Positions 19,157 to 28,381 of a stretch of DNA of 64,000 bases are shown in pieces (the first letter of the stretch is position 1; every line of letters begins with the position of its first letter). The notes beneath the pieces were generated by a model. The model saw only the letters and a list, made by a program, of their open reading frames with translations. It had not been told where the DNA came from and made no database searches. Position numbers and translations under genes: made by a program. The stretch comes from Leishmania mexicana MHOM/GT/2001/U1103. Taxonomy: Eukaryota > Euglenozoa > Kinetoplastea > Trypanosomatida > Trypanosomatidae. Where the stretch lies: assembly GCF_000234665.1 (NCBI RefSeq), contig NC_018324.1, forward strand, positions 987,501-1,051,500. Direction: 5' to 3'.

Positions 19157-21499
19157 ATGACCCTCCGACGTGTTATGCTGCGAGGGGGGCAATCTTCCCT
19201 ATTGCCTCTGCTGGTCAGCATGCGATGCGCGCGGCAGCAGTACAACACTTCGGACCCAGCGCAGATTCACTCGAACAGAGACCCAGTCTCTTCTTCCTCG
19301 TCGACTGGCCCGTCACCCCCGCTGGGGGTCGCAGGCGCACCGAGCTCGGCTGGTGTCCCCCAAGAGGCGAACCTGCTGCTCGACATGCTCGGAGAACCTG
19401 TAGCTCCGCCCTTGAAAGCTGTGCTGCAACACGACGCACGAAACCCCAGTGCTTGGCAGCCACTCCGCGGTGCATCGTCAGCGCCCTCAACCGATGCGGG
19501 TGGAGAGGGGCGGATCTCGGATGCGTCGGTGCCAGCATGGTCTCAGCACATCCATCAGGTAGTTCGGCGTGCGGTGCTTGACCCTCTGCGCAACGCACCC
19601 TCTCAAATCGACGGCAGCAGATCACATGAAGAAAAGTGCTGCGAGAGTGTCGCGCCGCCGTCGCCGCCGGACTTGTCGGGGCAGTACAAGGTGATAATTG
19701 TGGACGCTCTAGGGATGCCAGCCGATTTGCCGACAGGTGCCCCGCGGAGCTTTGAGGACCTGCTCGGGCTCTCACCCTCGATCCTTCGGACGCAGCTGCA
19801 AAAGCTGATGGAGCGCAAGCGCTACCGCGCCCTCACCCCTGTGCAGGCCGCCGCCATACCGCTTATGCTGGAGTACCGCGATGTGCTCTGTATCGCGCCC
19901 ACGGCGACTGGCAAGACCCTCTGCTATGTCTACACGACTCTTATGCACCTCCTCCTAAAGGATATAAATGATCGACCGGCCGCAGCAGCAGCAGCCACCG
20001 CGGGCGACGAGGGCGGCGGTGTCAGCCTGAACCGGCGGCAAGTGGAAACCTTCCTGCAGGAGAAAATCGACAAGGGAGAAGTCTGCCCTTACTGCGAACT
20101 GAGCATCAGCGAGGTGCGTGTGTGTCCAATGACAGGCTTCCCGCACCCGTCCGCGTCCGAACTCGAGACTGACCTCGCTCTTCGGTCAAAGGAGCGACGT
20201 GCGATGCGGCTGGAAGAGCTACAATCCTCTGTCGCAGAGCCGCGCGTGCTGGTGTTGGTGCCAAATGGTCAGTTGGCCTCTCAGGTCTCCGCCGTATTCC
20301 GCTCTCTTCACTGCGATTATAGGATCCACTGCATGGTACGCGCCTCCAGCGCAGAGGAGCAGCGCAAGTACCTGCAAGCGCTGGAGGGAGGCGTCGACGT
20401 GCTCGTCGCCTCCCCAGAAACCATACTGCCAGCGTTATACAAGCATAAACTGTCCCTGAGAAGAGTGCAGACGGTGGTGATGGATGAAGTGGACGATATC
20501 GTCTCTGTGAATCACTTCGAACCCATGAAGATCATCCTCGGCGCGCTGCCAAAGGGCGTGCAACGGCCGCAGCGACTTCTTCTCGGTGCCTCGCTTCCAC
20601 CAGTTGCCTATGAAATGATCAAGACAAAGATGCTGCTTCCCTCTCACAGATTTTTGCTCGCCGACCTCAAAACCCCGGCAGAGCTAAGTCGTGCTGCTGC
20701 TTCTGCTCTAGCGTTGTCACCGTCGTCCTCCTCCTCTCCCGACAAGCCAAACGCAGGGGACGCCGGCGAGCCCCCTGCAGCAGCCTTGTCTGTCACCCTG
20801 ACGGGCGGTTTCTTGACCGCGCGCACAAATCTGCGCCACCTCGTCTTTATGGTGGGGCGCGCCGAGAAGGTGCAGAAGCTCGCGTGGCTGTACGAGACCG
20901 GGAAGCTCAACCCAGACCAGCGCACCCTCATCTTCTGCAACTCACGTCACAACGTCGCCTACGTGTGCGACAAGATGAAGGAGCTAGTTTCGCAGGTGAA
21001 CTTCACTACGCTGACCTCGCACGCTTCGTCATCGGCGCGGGAAGGTGTACTAAAGATGTTCCGAACAGGGGTGTCGACCAGCCTTATCTGCACAGACCTG
21101 CTGAGTCGCGGAATTGACTTTCAGGGCGTGGTCTATGTCGTGCATTACGACATGCCAACGGACATGGAGACCTGGACGCACCGGTGCGGTCGCTGCGGTC
21201 GTGGAGGCTCTCTGCATGGCAGAGGGTACATCTACACCTTTTTCCAGCCGGAGAACATCAAGCTGGCAAAGCCGCTGGTCGGGTATCTCCGCCAGCACCA
21301 ACAGCTGGTTCCGCCGAAGCTGCGCGAGTACGCGAAGCAGTCTTTCATTGATGTGTTCAACAACTCGCTCTTCCACCATCCGACGCGGCCGCGCCGCAAG
21401 GATGATCCGCAGAACAGCACGCCGGTTCTCGGCCGCGGCACGCGACGCTTCCCGGACTACAAGCAGGGCACCATTCACAAACACTTCCGGCCACATTGA
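19157..21499 (+). CDS. DEAD-box-type RNA helicase, probably mitochondrial
   Basis: A 780-residue superfamily 2 helicase. The start is placed at MTLRRVMLRGG because this begins an Arg/Ser/Leu-rich presequence that looks mitochondrial; an in-frame ATG 72 bases upstream is less likely. Motifs: a Q-motif-like TPVQAAAIPLM before motif I; motif I APTATGKT (247-254); motif II DEVD (443-446) instead of DEAD; a GAS triplet where SAT is expected; TLIFCNSRH (motif IV); TDLLSRGIDF (motif V); HRCGRCGR (675-682) as motif VI. Between motifs I and Ia there is an insertion of roughly 100 residues with CPYC (310-313) and a third Cys about nine residues on, possibly metal-binding. A second Ser/Pro-rich insertion lies near 515-540. 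ATP-dependent RNA unwinding is expected; the RNA target cannot be read from sequence. Confidence 0.85.
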   Translation: MTLRRVMLRGGQSSLLPLLVSMRCARQQYNTSDPAQIHSNRDPVSSSSSTGPSPPLGVAGAPSSAGVPQEANLLLDMLGEPVAPPLKAVLQHDARNPSAWQPLRGASSAPSTDAGGEGRISDASVPAWSQHIHQVVRRAVLDPLRNAPSQIDGSRSHEEKCCESVAPPSPPDLSGQYKVIIVDALGMPADLPTGAPRSFEDLLGLSPSILRTQLQKLMERKRYRALTPVQAAAIPLMLEYRDVLCIAPTATGKTLCYVYTTLMHLLLKDINDRPAAAAAATAGDEGGGVSLNRRQVETFLQEKIDKGEVCPYCELSISEVRVCPMTGFPHPSASELETDLALRSKERRAMRLEELQSSVAEPRVLVLVPNGQLASQVSAVFRSLHCDYRIHCMVRASSAEEQRKYLQALEGGVDVLVASPETILPALYKHKLSLRRVQTVVMDEVDDIVSVNHFEPMKIILGALPKGVQRPQRLLLGASLPPVAYEMIKTKMLLPSHRFLLADLKTPAELSRAAASALALSPSSSSSPDKPNAGDAGEPPAAALSVTLTGGFLTARTNLRHLVFMVGRAEKVQKLAWLYETGKLNPDQRTLIFCNSRHNVAYVCDKMKELVSQVNFTTLTSHASSSAREGVLKMFRTGVSTSLICTDLLSRGIDFQGVVYVVHYDMPTDMETWTHRCGRCGRGGSLHGRGYIYTFFQPENIKLAKPLVGYLRQHQQLVPPKLREYAKQSFIDVFNNSLFHHPTRPRRKDDPQNSTPVLGRGTRRFPDYKQGTIHKHFRPH

Positions 21500-22308
21500 C
21501 GGCGGATGTGTAGTGTATGACTGACCTTACAGAAGCAGTGGGAAGAGGAAAAGCACGACTTCGATCTCTCGGCCGTTGTAACCTCCAGCAGCACTGTCGC
21601 CGTGTCTTTCTCCGTCGCTGAGTCCACACGTCTGCGCGACACATCTGCAGCTGTCCGCCCTCCCCCTCCCCTTTTTTGTTCACATAAACGCAAGCACACA
21701 CCTTCGCCACGGCTTGCGTTTAACTCCCTCCCCCCCCCTTCTTTGCTTACGCTAGCGAGCGAGCGAAGCAAGTCGCAGACACCCATGAACTTCTCGCCGA
21801 GCGCACAGTAGTGACTAGAAGAGGGGCGTCAGTTGTAGGTGCACCGCACCTCGCCCTCTCCACTTTCTCATGCGCAGAGCAGATGACAGCTCACGGATGT
21901 CATCGTGTCCTTGTGCACTCTTTCAGTAGTGGCACAGTGCTTTGGGTGCCTAGGTCTTTTCCTTTTTTTTGGAGAGGATGTACCCCGCATGTGTCTCCTC
22001 ACGCAGCCCTGTCACATCGCGTGTCTACCCCTTCTTTGATTCTGCTAAGCTGCCGCTGAGTGCAGATCCTGAGTCGGTCTCGCTGGCTCGTTATTCATCT
22101 CTCCACCCTGCCCCTTCTCTTTCCCCATTCCCTCTCTCGCTAGCGTGCCTTTTCTATTTTCACCACTGCAGGGCGCTCATAGCCTCAGCCATCACCACCA
22201 CTAAGCCCCCCTTCTACACGTCGTGCTTGACGGTCCCACATTGCACCCTGCCCCTTTCCTTCCTCTCGTTATTTCCACCCCTCTCTCCGCCTTAGCCCTT
22301 GGCCCTCG
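21500..22308. other. Intergenic region
   Basis: Spacer that becomes strongly pyrimidine-rich from about 22090 to 22293. No gene recognised. Confidence 0.6.
22245..22295 (+). promoter_or_regulatory. Predicted trans-splice acceptor (poly-Y + AG)
   Basis: Long C/T tract ending CCTTAG, about 14 bases before the ATG at 22309, implying a very short 5'UTR. Confidence 0.55.
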
Positions 22309-23517
22309 ATGAAGCTCTCAAAAAAGCAGGTGAAGATCCCACCCATCCACAAGCTGCGGCCAGGCTGGTCTGCAGTGGCGCTGCACACCGTCATTTATCT
22401 TCTCCGCCACGACATCGTAGCAACCATTGTTGCCATCTTTGTTGTGCAGCCGCTGTACCACTGGCTGGTTCTGCAGAACACCTATGTGCAGGGGCTCTCT
22501 GACGCCGCCCTCTTCACGCTGGTTTTTGCAGTGCTCTGCCACTGCGTTCCCTGGGCCCTCTTCAACGGTGTCTTCCTCTTCTTCGACAGCCTCCACCCCC
22601 AGTATGGGATCAAGGGCCTCAGAAACAACGCTCTGCTGGCCCCGCTTGGCCGCAGAATGGCGGTGTACAAGCTTCCTCGGAAGCCGCAGCAGCTGCCATC
22701 GGCAACGCTCATCGTCAGCACGCTGTTAGACTCCGCGATCAATCACTACCTGGTTATTCCAGTTGTGCTCTATGCGTACCTGGTGCACACAAACGCGTGC
22801 GTTCTGCGTGCCCCACCGCCGGATACGGTGATAGTGGGCTTTGCTTCAGAAGACATAGTCAACTACATGAGCGGTCACAACCTGAAGCAAATTCCGATTA
22901 GCCTTGTCAACATCGCGTCGCACTTCCTGATCGCCAACATAATTAACGAGATGGGCTTCTACATTGTCCACAGCATCCTGCACTCGAACCCCACGCTGTA
23001 TCGTGTGTTTCACAAGAAGCATCACATGTATACGGGCACTATCAGCCTCGCTGCAGAATACGCCACGCCGTTGGAGGAAATTCTCGCAAACGCGATCCCC
23101 ACTACTGCGTACTTCGTGTTTATGTTTTTCCGCTACACGCGCGAGGAAGCATCGAGGTCGGCCTTCGTCACGTCAGCGCGGGCGTGGCCTCTCTTTATTA
23201 CGTGGATGTGGGCGCGCCTCTGGGAGACATACGAGGTGCATAGCGGCTACTGCTTCAGCGAGACGTGGCTGGGCAAGCTTGGCCTATTGCATGGGCACCG
23301 TGCACGCTTCCACGACTTCCACCATACGCACAACGTCTGCAACTACGGCAGCGGCCTCTTCATGGACGCGTTGCTCAATACGATGGATCCATACGTGATC
23401 TACCGCTACCCAGACAAGCACCCACGCACGAAGACGCTGAAGGAAGAGGATTTGAAGGAGGCACACGATCTGGAAGTGGGCAGTGAAGTGATGGACCAGG
23501 TGGGCGCGTGTTCGTAA
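22309..23517 (+). CDS. Sterol C4-methyl-oxidase-like fatty acid hydroxylase superfamily protein
   Basis: A 402-residue multi-span ER-type di-iron membrane enzyme. Hydrophobic segments lie at about 24-54, 64-92, 133-160, 196-222 and 262-275. The histidine boxes are HSILH (221-225), HKKHH (235-239) and HDFHH (335-339). Before the last box comes WETYEVHSGY (305-314), the counterpart of the QT..THSGY segment of ERG25, and after it NYGSG, the counterpart of GNYAS. This order fits sterol 4-alpha-methyl oxidase, which removes C4 methyl groups during ergosterol synthesis. The third box reads FHDFHH where HHDYHH is usual, so one histidine is missing, and other superfamily members (C5 desaturase, fatty acid hydroxylase) are not excluded. 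Superfamily is certain; substrate is inferred. Confidence 0.78.
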   Translation: MKLSKKQVKIPPIHKLRPGWSAVALHTVIYLLRHDIVATIVAIFVVQPLYHWLVLQNTYVQGLSDAALFTLVFAVLCHCVPWALFNGVFLFFDSLHPQYGIKGLRNNALLAPLGRRMAVYKLPRKPQQLPSATLIVSTLLDSAINHYLVIPVVLYAYLVHTNACVLRAPPPDTVIVGFASEDIVNYMSGHNLKQIPISLVNIASHFLIANIINEMGFYIVHSILHSNPTLYRVFHKKHHMYTGTISLAAEYATPLEEILANAIPTTAYFVFMFFRYTREEASRSAFVTSARAWPLFITWMWARLWETYEVHSGYCFSETWLGKLGLLHGHRARFHDFHHTHNVCNYGSGLFMDALLNTMDPYVIYRYPDKHPRTKTLKEEDLKEAHDLEVGSEVMDQVGACS

Positions 23518-23687
23518 GGGGATGTTCAGGCACAAGGCGACTGCACGGACGACATCATCCTTTCTGTTGCCGGGATGTTGAACCGTCCCGTTTGACTTTC
23601 TTTCTGTTGTAGTTGTGTTCTTCTTTCTCTACAGAGGCAATGCTCACAGAGTCCTCCAGTAGTTTTGTAGCTGCTCTCCTTTTCTCG

Positions 23688-24132
23688 TGATGATGCCGGT
23701 CCCCCCCCCCCCGACCGTGAGTACCGGGGCAGAGTGCCTACTCTGTAGGGAAGCCACGAGCCTGCACCGCCTGTCGTCGGGTACGGCTGCGGGCTCCTGG
23801 TGCCAGCAGGCAAGTCTGAGCTGGCGCAGTGCCAAAGAGGCTTGCGGCCATGACAAGGATCGGGCCAGCTCACTCCGAGCTGTGTCGACGATCCAGCAAA
23901 TACGCGCATCCACCCGCTGCTTTTTTCTCTCATTGTGCTTCGTTGCGGTGATGTCGAGCTCAATCCTGCGCCTAGCCTGCGCTGTATGCAGTGGAGCTGC
24001 AGGGGGCTGAACGACTCCAAGCGGTGCTGGTCGGCCCGATTCGTGGATGTCGCCGTGGTGCAGCAGAGGTAGGTGAGCTGCGTTGGTGTGTGCGTATAGC
24101 TGTTGAGCTGCTCGTCGTTTAACGCGCCGTTG
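23688..24132 (+). repeat. SIDER-like retroposon remnant, copy 2
   Basis: Inverted, nearly identical partner of 4458-4901. Long blocks compared by eye are identical, with occasional single differences (for example TTGAACG versus TTAAACG) and different C-run lengths. Here the 5' end (TGATGATGCCGG followed by a C12 run and the GTGAGTACC block) lies on the + strand, so this copy is co-directional with the surrounding genes, while copy 1 is antisense. Confidence 0.65.
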
Positions 24133-25000
24133 AGACGAAAATGTCCGTTTCTCTGTGCTTAGCCGATGCTTTTGGTGTTCTCACTCACAGCTTTCGACCC
24201 GAATGGTCATCCTCGGTGGTTGACTCACTCGTCCTTGCTATGTGTCATCTTCGTTTTGCTTGTGTATTCTCACGTCCTTTAACGCACGCAGACAGGCGCC
24301 ATCCCTACCCCACCGCCTTGCTGTGCTCGCCGTGAATGTGTCCGTGCGCGCGTAGGAGGGAAGCAATGGAAAGGAATCGCACCCACGCACGCACACACTC
24401 ACGTGCGTATCAACTGTAATCGAAGAGAGTCACAAGGACTGGTCATTGAAGGGAAAAGCAACGACTTGTAAAGAGCATGAAACGGGGTATCAATCGAAGA
24501 CAGCGGCCTGTGTCTTTGGCGAACCGCGTTTACTCTCCCAACATGTCCCTCGTACGTCACGTTTTCTTTTCTTCCATTTTTTTTTGAATGCCGGTGTGTG
24601 TGTGTGTGCATGTGTGTGTCTGTGAGGGTGACGTCATGTTCACCTGCTCCCCCCCCGCCCCCGCGCGAGTTTCCATCTGGGTATGCTTGCAAGACTGTTG
24701 AGGCTGCACTATCCTCTTCTATGCTTTACTATGAAGACGAGTAACCGCTCCGCACCAATACTACCGCCACGATCGCGTTGCACATGCTGCTTTGCTTATA
24801 TATATATAAGGCTCCCCCTCCCCTCGTCTGTGCTGCTTTAGTGTGTGGTTTTCTCTTCACAAACGAGCGTCTGTACACAGGCATCGTAGGTGCTGTGTGC
24901 AACGCAGGAAAGAGCGCTATTGGACGACGTAACACCCGCCATCTCATCCTCGCTCTATATCCCCTCCACCCTCCCCCTTTCTCTTCGTCCTCGACGACAT

Positions 25001-25505
25001 GGGACACCTCAGCGTGTGGTATCTCAGGATACAGTGCCCTCACTCTATGTGTGGGGAGAGGCCAAGCAGCACCCCCTCTATCCCTGCCAAAAATGCGGAA
25101 CCACCTCTGGTGCTGACAAGGCCACGCACCTATGACATAGGGGGAGGCCGGAGCGATGCATCGCTGCTGCTGTCGGCGGGCAGGTACTGGATAGCGGGGC
25201 GTCGGAGCGAGCTGTGACAGTGAGCACGTCTGTACTATCCATATGATAGGTACAGTGTCAAAGTGAATCGAACGTATTCCACCCCCCGGCCCTCACTGCC
25301 TGCTGGTGATGAGGAGCCTGCGCCACGGCGGTGTGTGCAGAGTTTGAGGCCAATGCGGTTCTCCAATGACCGAGTCGGTGCACTGCTTTACCGCGTGTCT
25401 GCAGCTGCTTCGCACCACGCCGATGGGGGCCTGTGACAGGCCGGAGGGGGTAGAATGGTGTTTGACTCATACTGCATGGCAGAGAATGGATACGTTGCCA
25501 AACGA
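25001..25505 (+). repeat. SIDER2-like retroposon, copy 1
   Basis: Begins GGGACACCTCAGCGTGTGG and continues through a CTCTATGTGTGGGGAGAGGCC block; ends near an A-rich stretch (CGAAAAAAAGGG). Its first ~200 bases are highly similar to an inverted copy at 37030-37587, and both copies share a terminal block around GGAGGGGGTAGAATGGTGT. The start resembles the conserved 79-bp signature of trypanosomatid ingi/L1Tc-derived elements. SIDER2 copies in Leishmania often lie in 3'UTRs and are linked to mRNA decay; this one would fall in the 3'UTR of the sterol oxidase-like gene, in sense orientation. Confidence 0.8.
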
Positions 25506-25858
25506 AAAAAAGGGAAGCGAAGAGGGGTGCTGTGTTGGACAAGCGGTTCCAGCTCTCGCTCTTCCTTGTGTTTATGGCTGTCTGTGTCCGAATAAAGGAC
25601 CGAGCGCAGAACGTGATTTGTCTTGCTGTTGAGTCACTTCTTCTGGGTAGTGAATAATGCAAACAGAAAAGAGAAGTGCCGACATAGAAGCACACGGCGT
25701 CATGTACAACACAAGGTTCATGTGGGCTATGTATGGGAGTATGTGTCTGTGAGTGTGGGTGTCTAGGCGTACGTCTGCACGGTTTGTCCCTCTGTCGTGC
25801 ATCGCGATACCTTGCGTGCCTTCTCAGTGGCATTGGTAACCCTCGTGCGCGTTACTAT

Positions 25859-25891
25859 CCTCCCTCTCTCCCTCCCTCTCTCCCTCCCTCT
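25859..25891. repeat. Pyrimidine CCCTCTCT-type tandem repeat
   Basis: About four imperfect units of CCCTCTCT/CCCTCCCT; may act in the trans-splicing region of the next gene. Confidence 0.8.
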
Positions 25892-26092
25892 TTGCTGCTC
25901 TGTCGCGCGCGCTGCCTGACCCACACAGCTTCGTTGCTGTTGTTGTTTTTTAGAAAAAGGGTATCGTCAGTGGCGCCGTAGCTCAACAAGCCAGCCGGCA
26001 ACATCGCAGAGGTACAGAAACACATACGCCTCTTCCCCATACATCACTAGGTATCCCTGCACCGTTGAACTCCAACACACCCATTTCCTGTC

Positions 26093-26157
26093 ACCCCTCC
26101 CCTTCCCCCACACACACACCTCTCTCCACTCGCCCATCCCCACCACCTCTGCCGCAG
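26093..26157 (+). promoter_or_regulatory. Predicted trans-splice acceptor (poly-Y + AG)
   Basis: C-rich pyrimidine tract ending GCCGCAG, 8 bases before the first ATG at 26166; implies an extremely short 5'UTR and fixes the start of the next gene. Confidence 0.5.
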
Positions 26158-26165
26158 TGCACACC

Positions 26166-27287
26166 ATGTCTTGTGAGTCCAATAGTCCAGCGGTAGACAC
26201 CACAGCCACTGCTGCAGCGCCAAAGTTGACGACGCTCAAGGAAGCAATCGACCGAGATGGGGTGCCGGCCGCGTCCAGCTCGAAGCAGCGTCGGCTGATG
26301 GACATTCATGTCACGGCGTACCCGGGTTTAGTTAATCAGCACATGCTTCCAAAGCACAACACCGATGTCAATGATTTCTCCTCGATTGATCCACTGCAGT
26401 ACCGCAAGGCGCACACAGTGCGCAACAACAATGCCGCCAGCTACACCGAGAAGGAGGAAAACGTGCTAGATTTGCTCACCACAAACCAATGTGCCAATCG
26501 CATGACCCGCCTCGGCATGCAACTGAGGGAGGAAAGGGCGAAGAACCCTAAAGGCGTGCCGTCGATCAGCAGTCTTGCGCCGCGTGGCTACCACAGCCGC
26601 TTTCTCTCCCCGAGCTTCGACGAGCGGTCCACCTATCGGTGGGACTACTGTCAGTGGGAGCCGGACGGCTTTCACGACACGGTGCGCCGCGAGCTCCTCG
26701 CCGCATACCGCGACGACTGGACAGAAGACGAGAAGGCGGATGTGGCCATCTCCATGAAGATTCCGTACTTGACGATGGCGGTGTCCTCGGACCAACTCAA
26801 GGACAAGGCTACGATCTACCGCAAGGACTTCATGGAAGACGCAACTCAAGCCGACTACCGCTCGTTGTCCTACAAGACCAACCTCGAAGACCTCGGCACC
26901 TCGTACGCCTACTCCGCCTACTCCATCGATGACCCACGCCGCAAGGTGCTCTTCGATGCGTCCGTCGCCGCCCTCAAGACGCCGCACAGTGTGTTGGAGA
27001 AGACGTACAGTCCACGCAACTCCTTCCTTGAGAAGAGCTCGTCGGGGAAGCAGCAGTCGGCAGCCCGTGAGGAACTGGACCGCCTGCGTACATTGCGGCG
27101 GGAGGCGCTGCGCCTATCTGCGGCGAAGCGCCGCGCCGCTGAGTCTACCGATGACGACAAAACGACGAAAACGGTGGTGATTCCCGGCCTTAAGGGTACT
27201 GGCTACCGTCGCGTGCCAAATGGCAACGGCTCGTACGTGTGTCTTCCACGTGATCACTTCTGCTACCAACAGGTGGACAACTTCTAA
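26166..27287 (+). CDS. Conserved-looking protein of unknown function
   Basis: A 373-residue protein whose family I do not recognise. It has an ordered, hydrophilic composition rich in Tyr, Asp and Arg, with no signal peptide or membrane span. Short Tyr/Pro motifs recur: VTAYPGLVNQHMLPKHN near 50-66, SSLAPRGYHSRFLSPSFDER near 137-156, TYRWDYCQW, and a C-terminal GTGYRRVPNGNGSY then PRDHFCYQQVDNF. A Lys/Arg/Leu-rich helix sits around 300-330. The composition recalls axonemal or cytoskeletal proteins of trypanosomatids, but that is a guess. The first ATG is at 26166; the reading frame opens slightly upstream with a GTG that lies on the predicted splice acceptor. Confidence 0.8.
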   Translation: MSCESNSPAVDTTATAAAPKLTTLKEAIDRDGVPAASSSKQRRLMDIHVTAYPGLVNQHMLPKHNTDVNDFSSIDPLQYRKAHTVRNNNAASYTEKEENVLDLLTTNQCANRMTRLGMQLREERAKNPKGVPSISSLAPRGYHSRFLSPSFDERSTYRWDYCQWEPDGFHDTVRRELLAAYRDDWTEDEKADVAISMKIPYLTMAVSSDQLKDKATIYRKDFMEDATQADYRSLSYKTNLEDLGTSYAYSAYSIDDPRRKVLFDASVAALKTPHSVLEKTYSPRNSFLEKSSSGKQQSAAREELDRLRTLRREALRLSAAKRRAAESTDDDKTTKTVVIPGLKGTGYRRVPNGNGSYVCLPRDHFCYQQVDNF

Positions 27288-27390
27288 GCCGTCCTCACCG
27301 TGTGTCTCACAGCCTGCGCTGACTGTGCGTGTGTGTACGGGTCGTCTCTTCTTTGTTGCTTTCAGATGTACAAGAACTTTGTTTCTTACT

Positions 27391-27408
27391 GTGTGTGTGT
27401 GTGTGTGT
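27391..27408. repeat. (GT)9 microsatellite
   Basis: Read directly; located in the 3'UTR/spacer after the unknown gene ending at 27287. Confidence 0.9.
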
Positions 27409-28339
27409 ATCTGCGCTGGGGTGAGCACAGTCCAGATACGCACAGACAGTAGAGCGAGAGATACGAGGAGCGAGAAAGAGTTGATAGGAAACGATGCATT
27501 GCTCTCCCTTTCTCGGTGGTGAAGCCAAGAAGTGATCTGCGCGCCATCTCTCCCCATCGCCCCTCCTCACCTGAACTCTCTTCTCGAACGGTGCGCACCC
27601 TATTAAACTATTTATGTGCTTCTCTCTCCCTCTCCTTCCTACTACAAGGTACTCGAGAGTGCATGGATGGGGGGGTCTGGGCAGCAGCGGACGGGCACAC
27701 GATACAAAAACATGTGTGGTTGATCTGTGTGTGTGTGTGTCGCTTCTCTTTTGTTAGGGCCGCCTTCACCTCACTCAGTCGTCTGTGCAGTCTTTTTGTG
27801 GTTCACCCATCGACCTTTTACTCCCACTGACCTCATCCGTGTCCCCCCATCCCTTGCCTCTCTCTCTGCGACCGAAGTGGAAAAAAAATAGTGGGTACAC
27901 ATCATGTTACTCTGTTGAATCCGCCACATGGGCCCTCGCACTGCAAGAGAAGACGTGCGTTTCTGGTGCTTTCCGTGGATGGCGACGAGCATCATTTCTA
28001 CAGCAATTGTTGTTGTGAGTGTTCACAGCATTATCTGTCATTTTTTGCTGCCATGACGAGCACATCAGTCCCCGCCCGTCCCTTCTACCGGCCTCTCTCC
28101 CTCCCCACTCCACCCCTTTCTTCTCCCTCACTCCCACGTCTCTGTTGCAGACGCGGCAGGACTCGGTCTTGCAAGATTAACAGCCCATCTCCTCCTCCCC
28201 CTCCCCCTGTCTGCGTTTTCCACCTAATTCAACGAGGGCAACAAGGACACTAGTCGTATTCAAACGGTCCGTATCACAAGAGGCGAAAAACACGCAGGTT
28301 TTCTCTCGAGGGAGCCATCGCTGGTCGTGGGGCCAGTCA

Positions 28340-28372
28340 TCTGCCTCTGCCTTCCTCTCCTCCTCTACCTAG
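28340..28372 (+). promoter_or_regulatory. Predicted trans-splice acceptor (poly-Y + AG)
   Basis: Pyrimidine tract ending CTACCTAG, 10 bases before the ATG at 28382. Confidence 0.5.
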
Positions 28373-28381
28373 TAATACGCA

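Larger units (their letters stand above)
23518..26165. other. Intergenic region, 2.65 kb, with two retroposon remnants
   Basis: Holds a SIDER-like element (23688-24132) and a SIDER2-like element (25001-25505), both annotated separately. Between them is TG-rich spacer with a short TA run near 24800. A pyrimidine 8-mer repeat sits at 25859-25891. No protein gene recognised. Confidence 0.65.
27288..28381. other. Intergenic region
   Basis: Spacer with a GT microsatellite at 27391-27408 and pyrimidine tracts near 28080-28140 and 28340-28370. No gene recognised. Confidence 0.6.
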
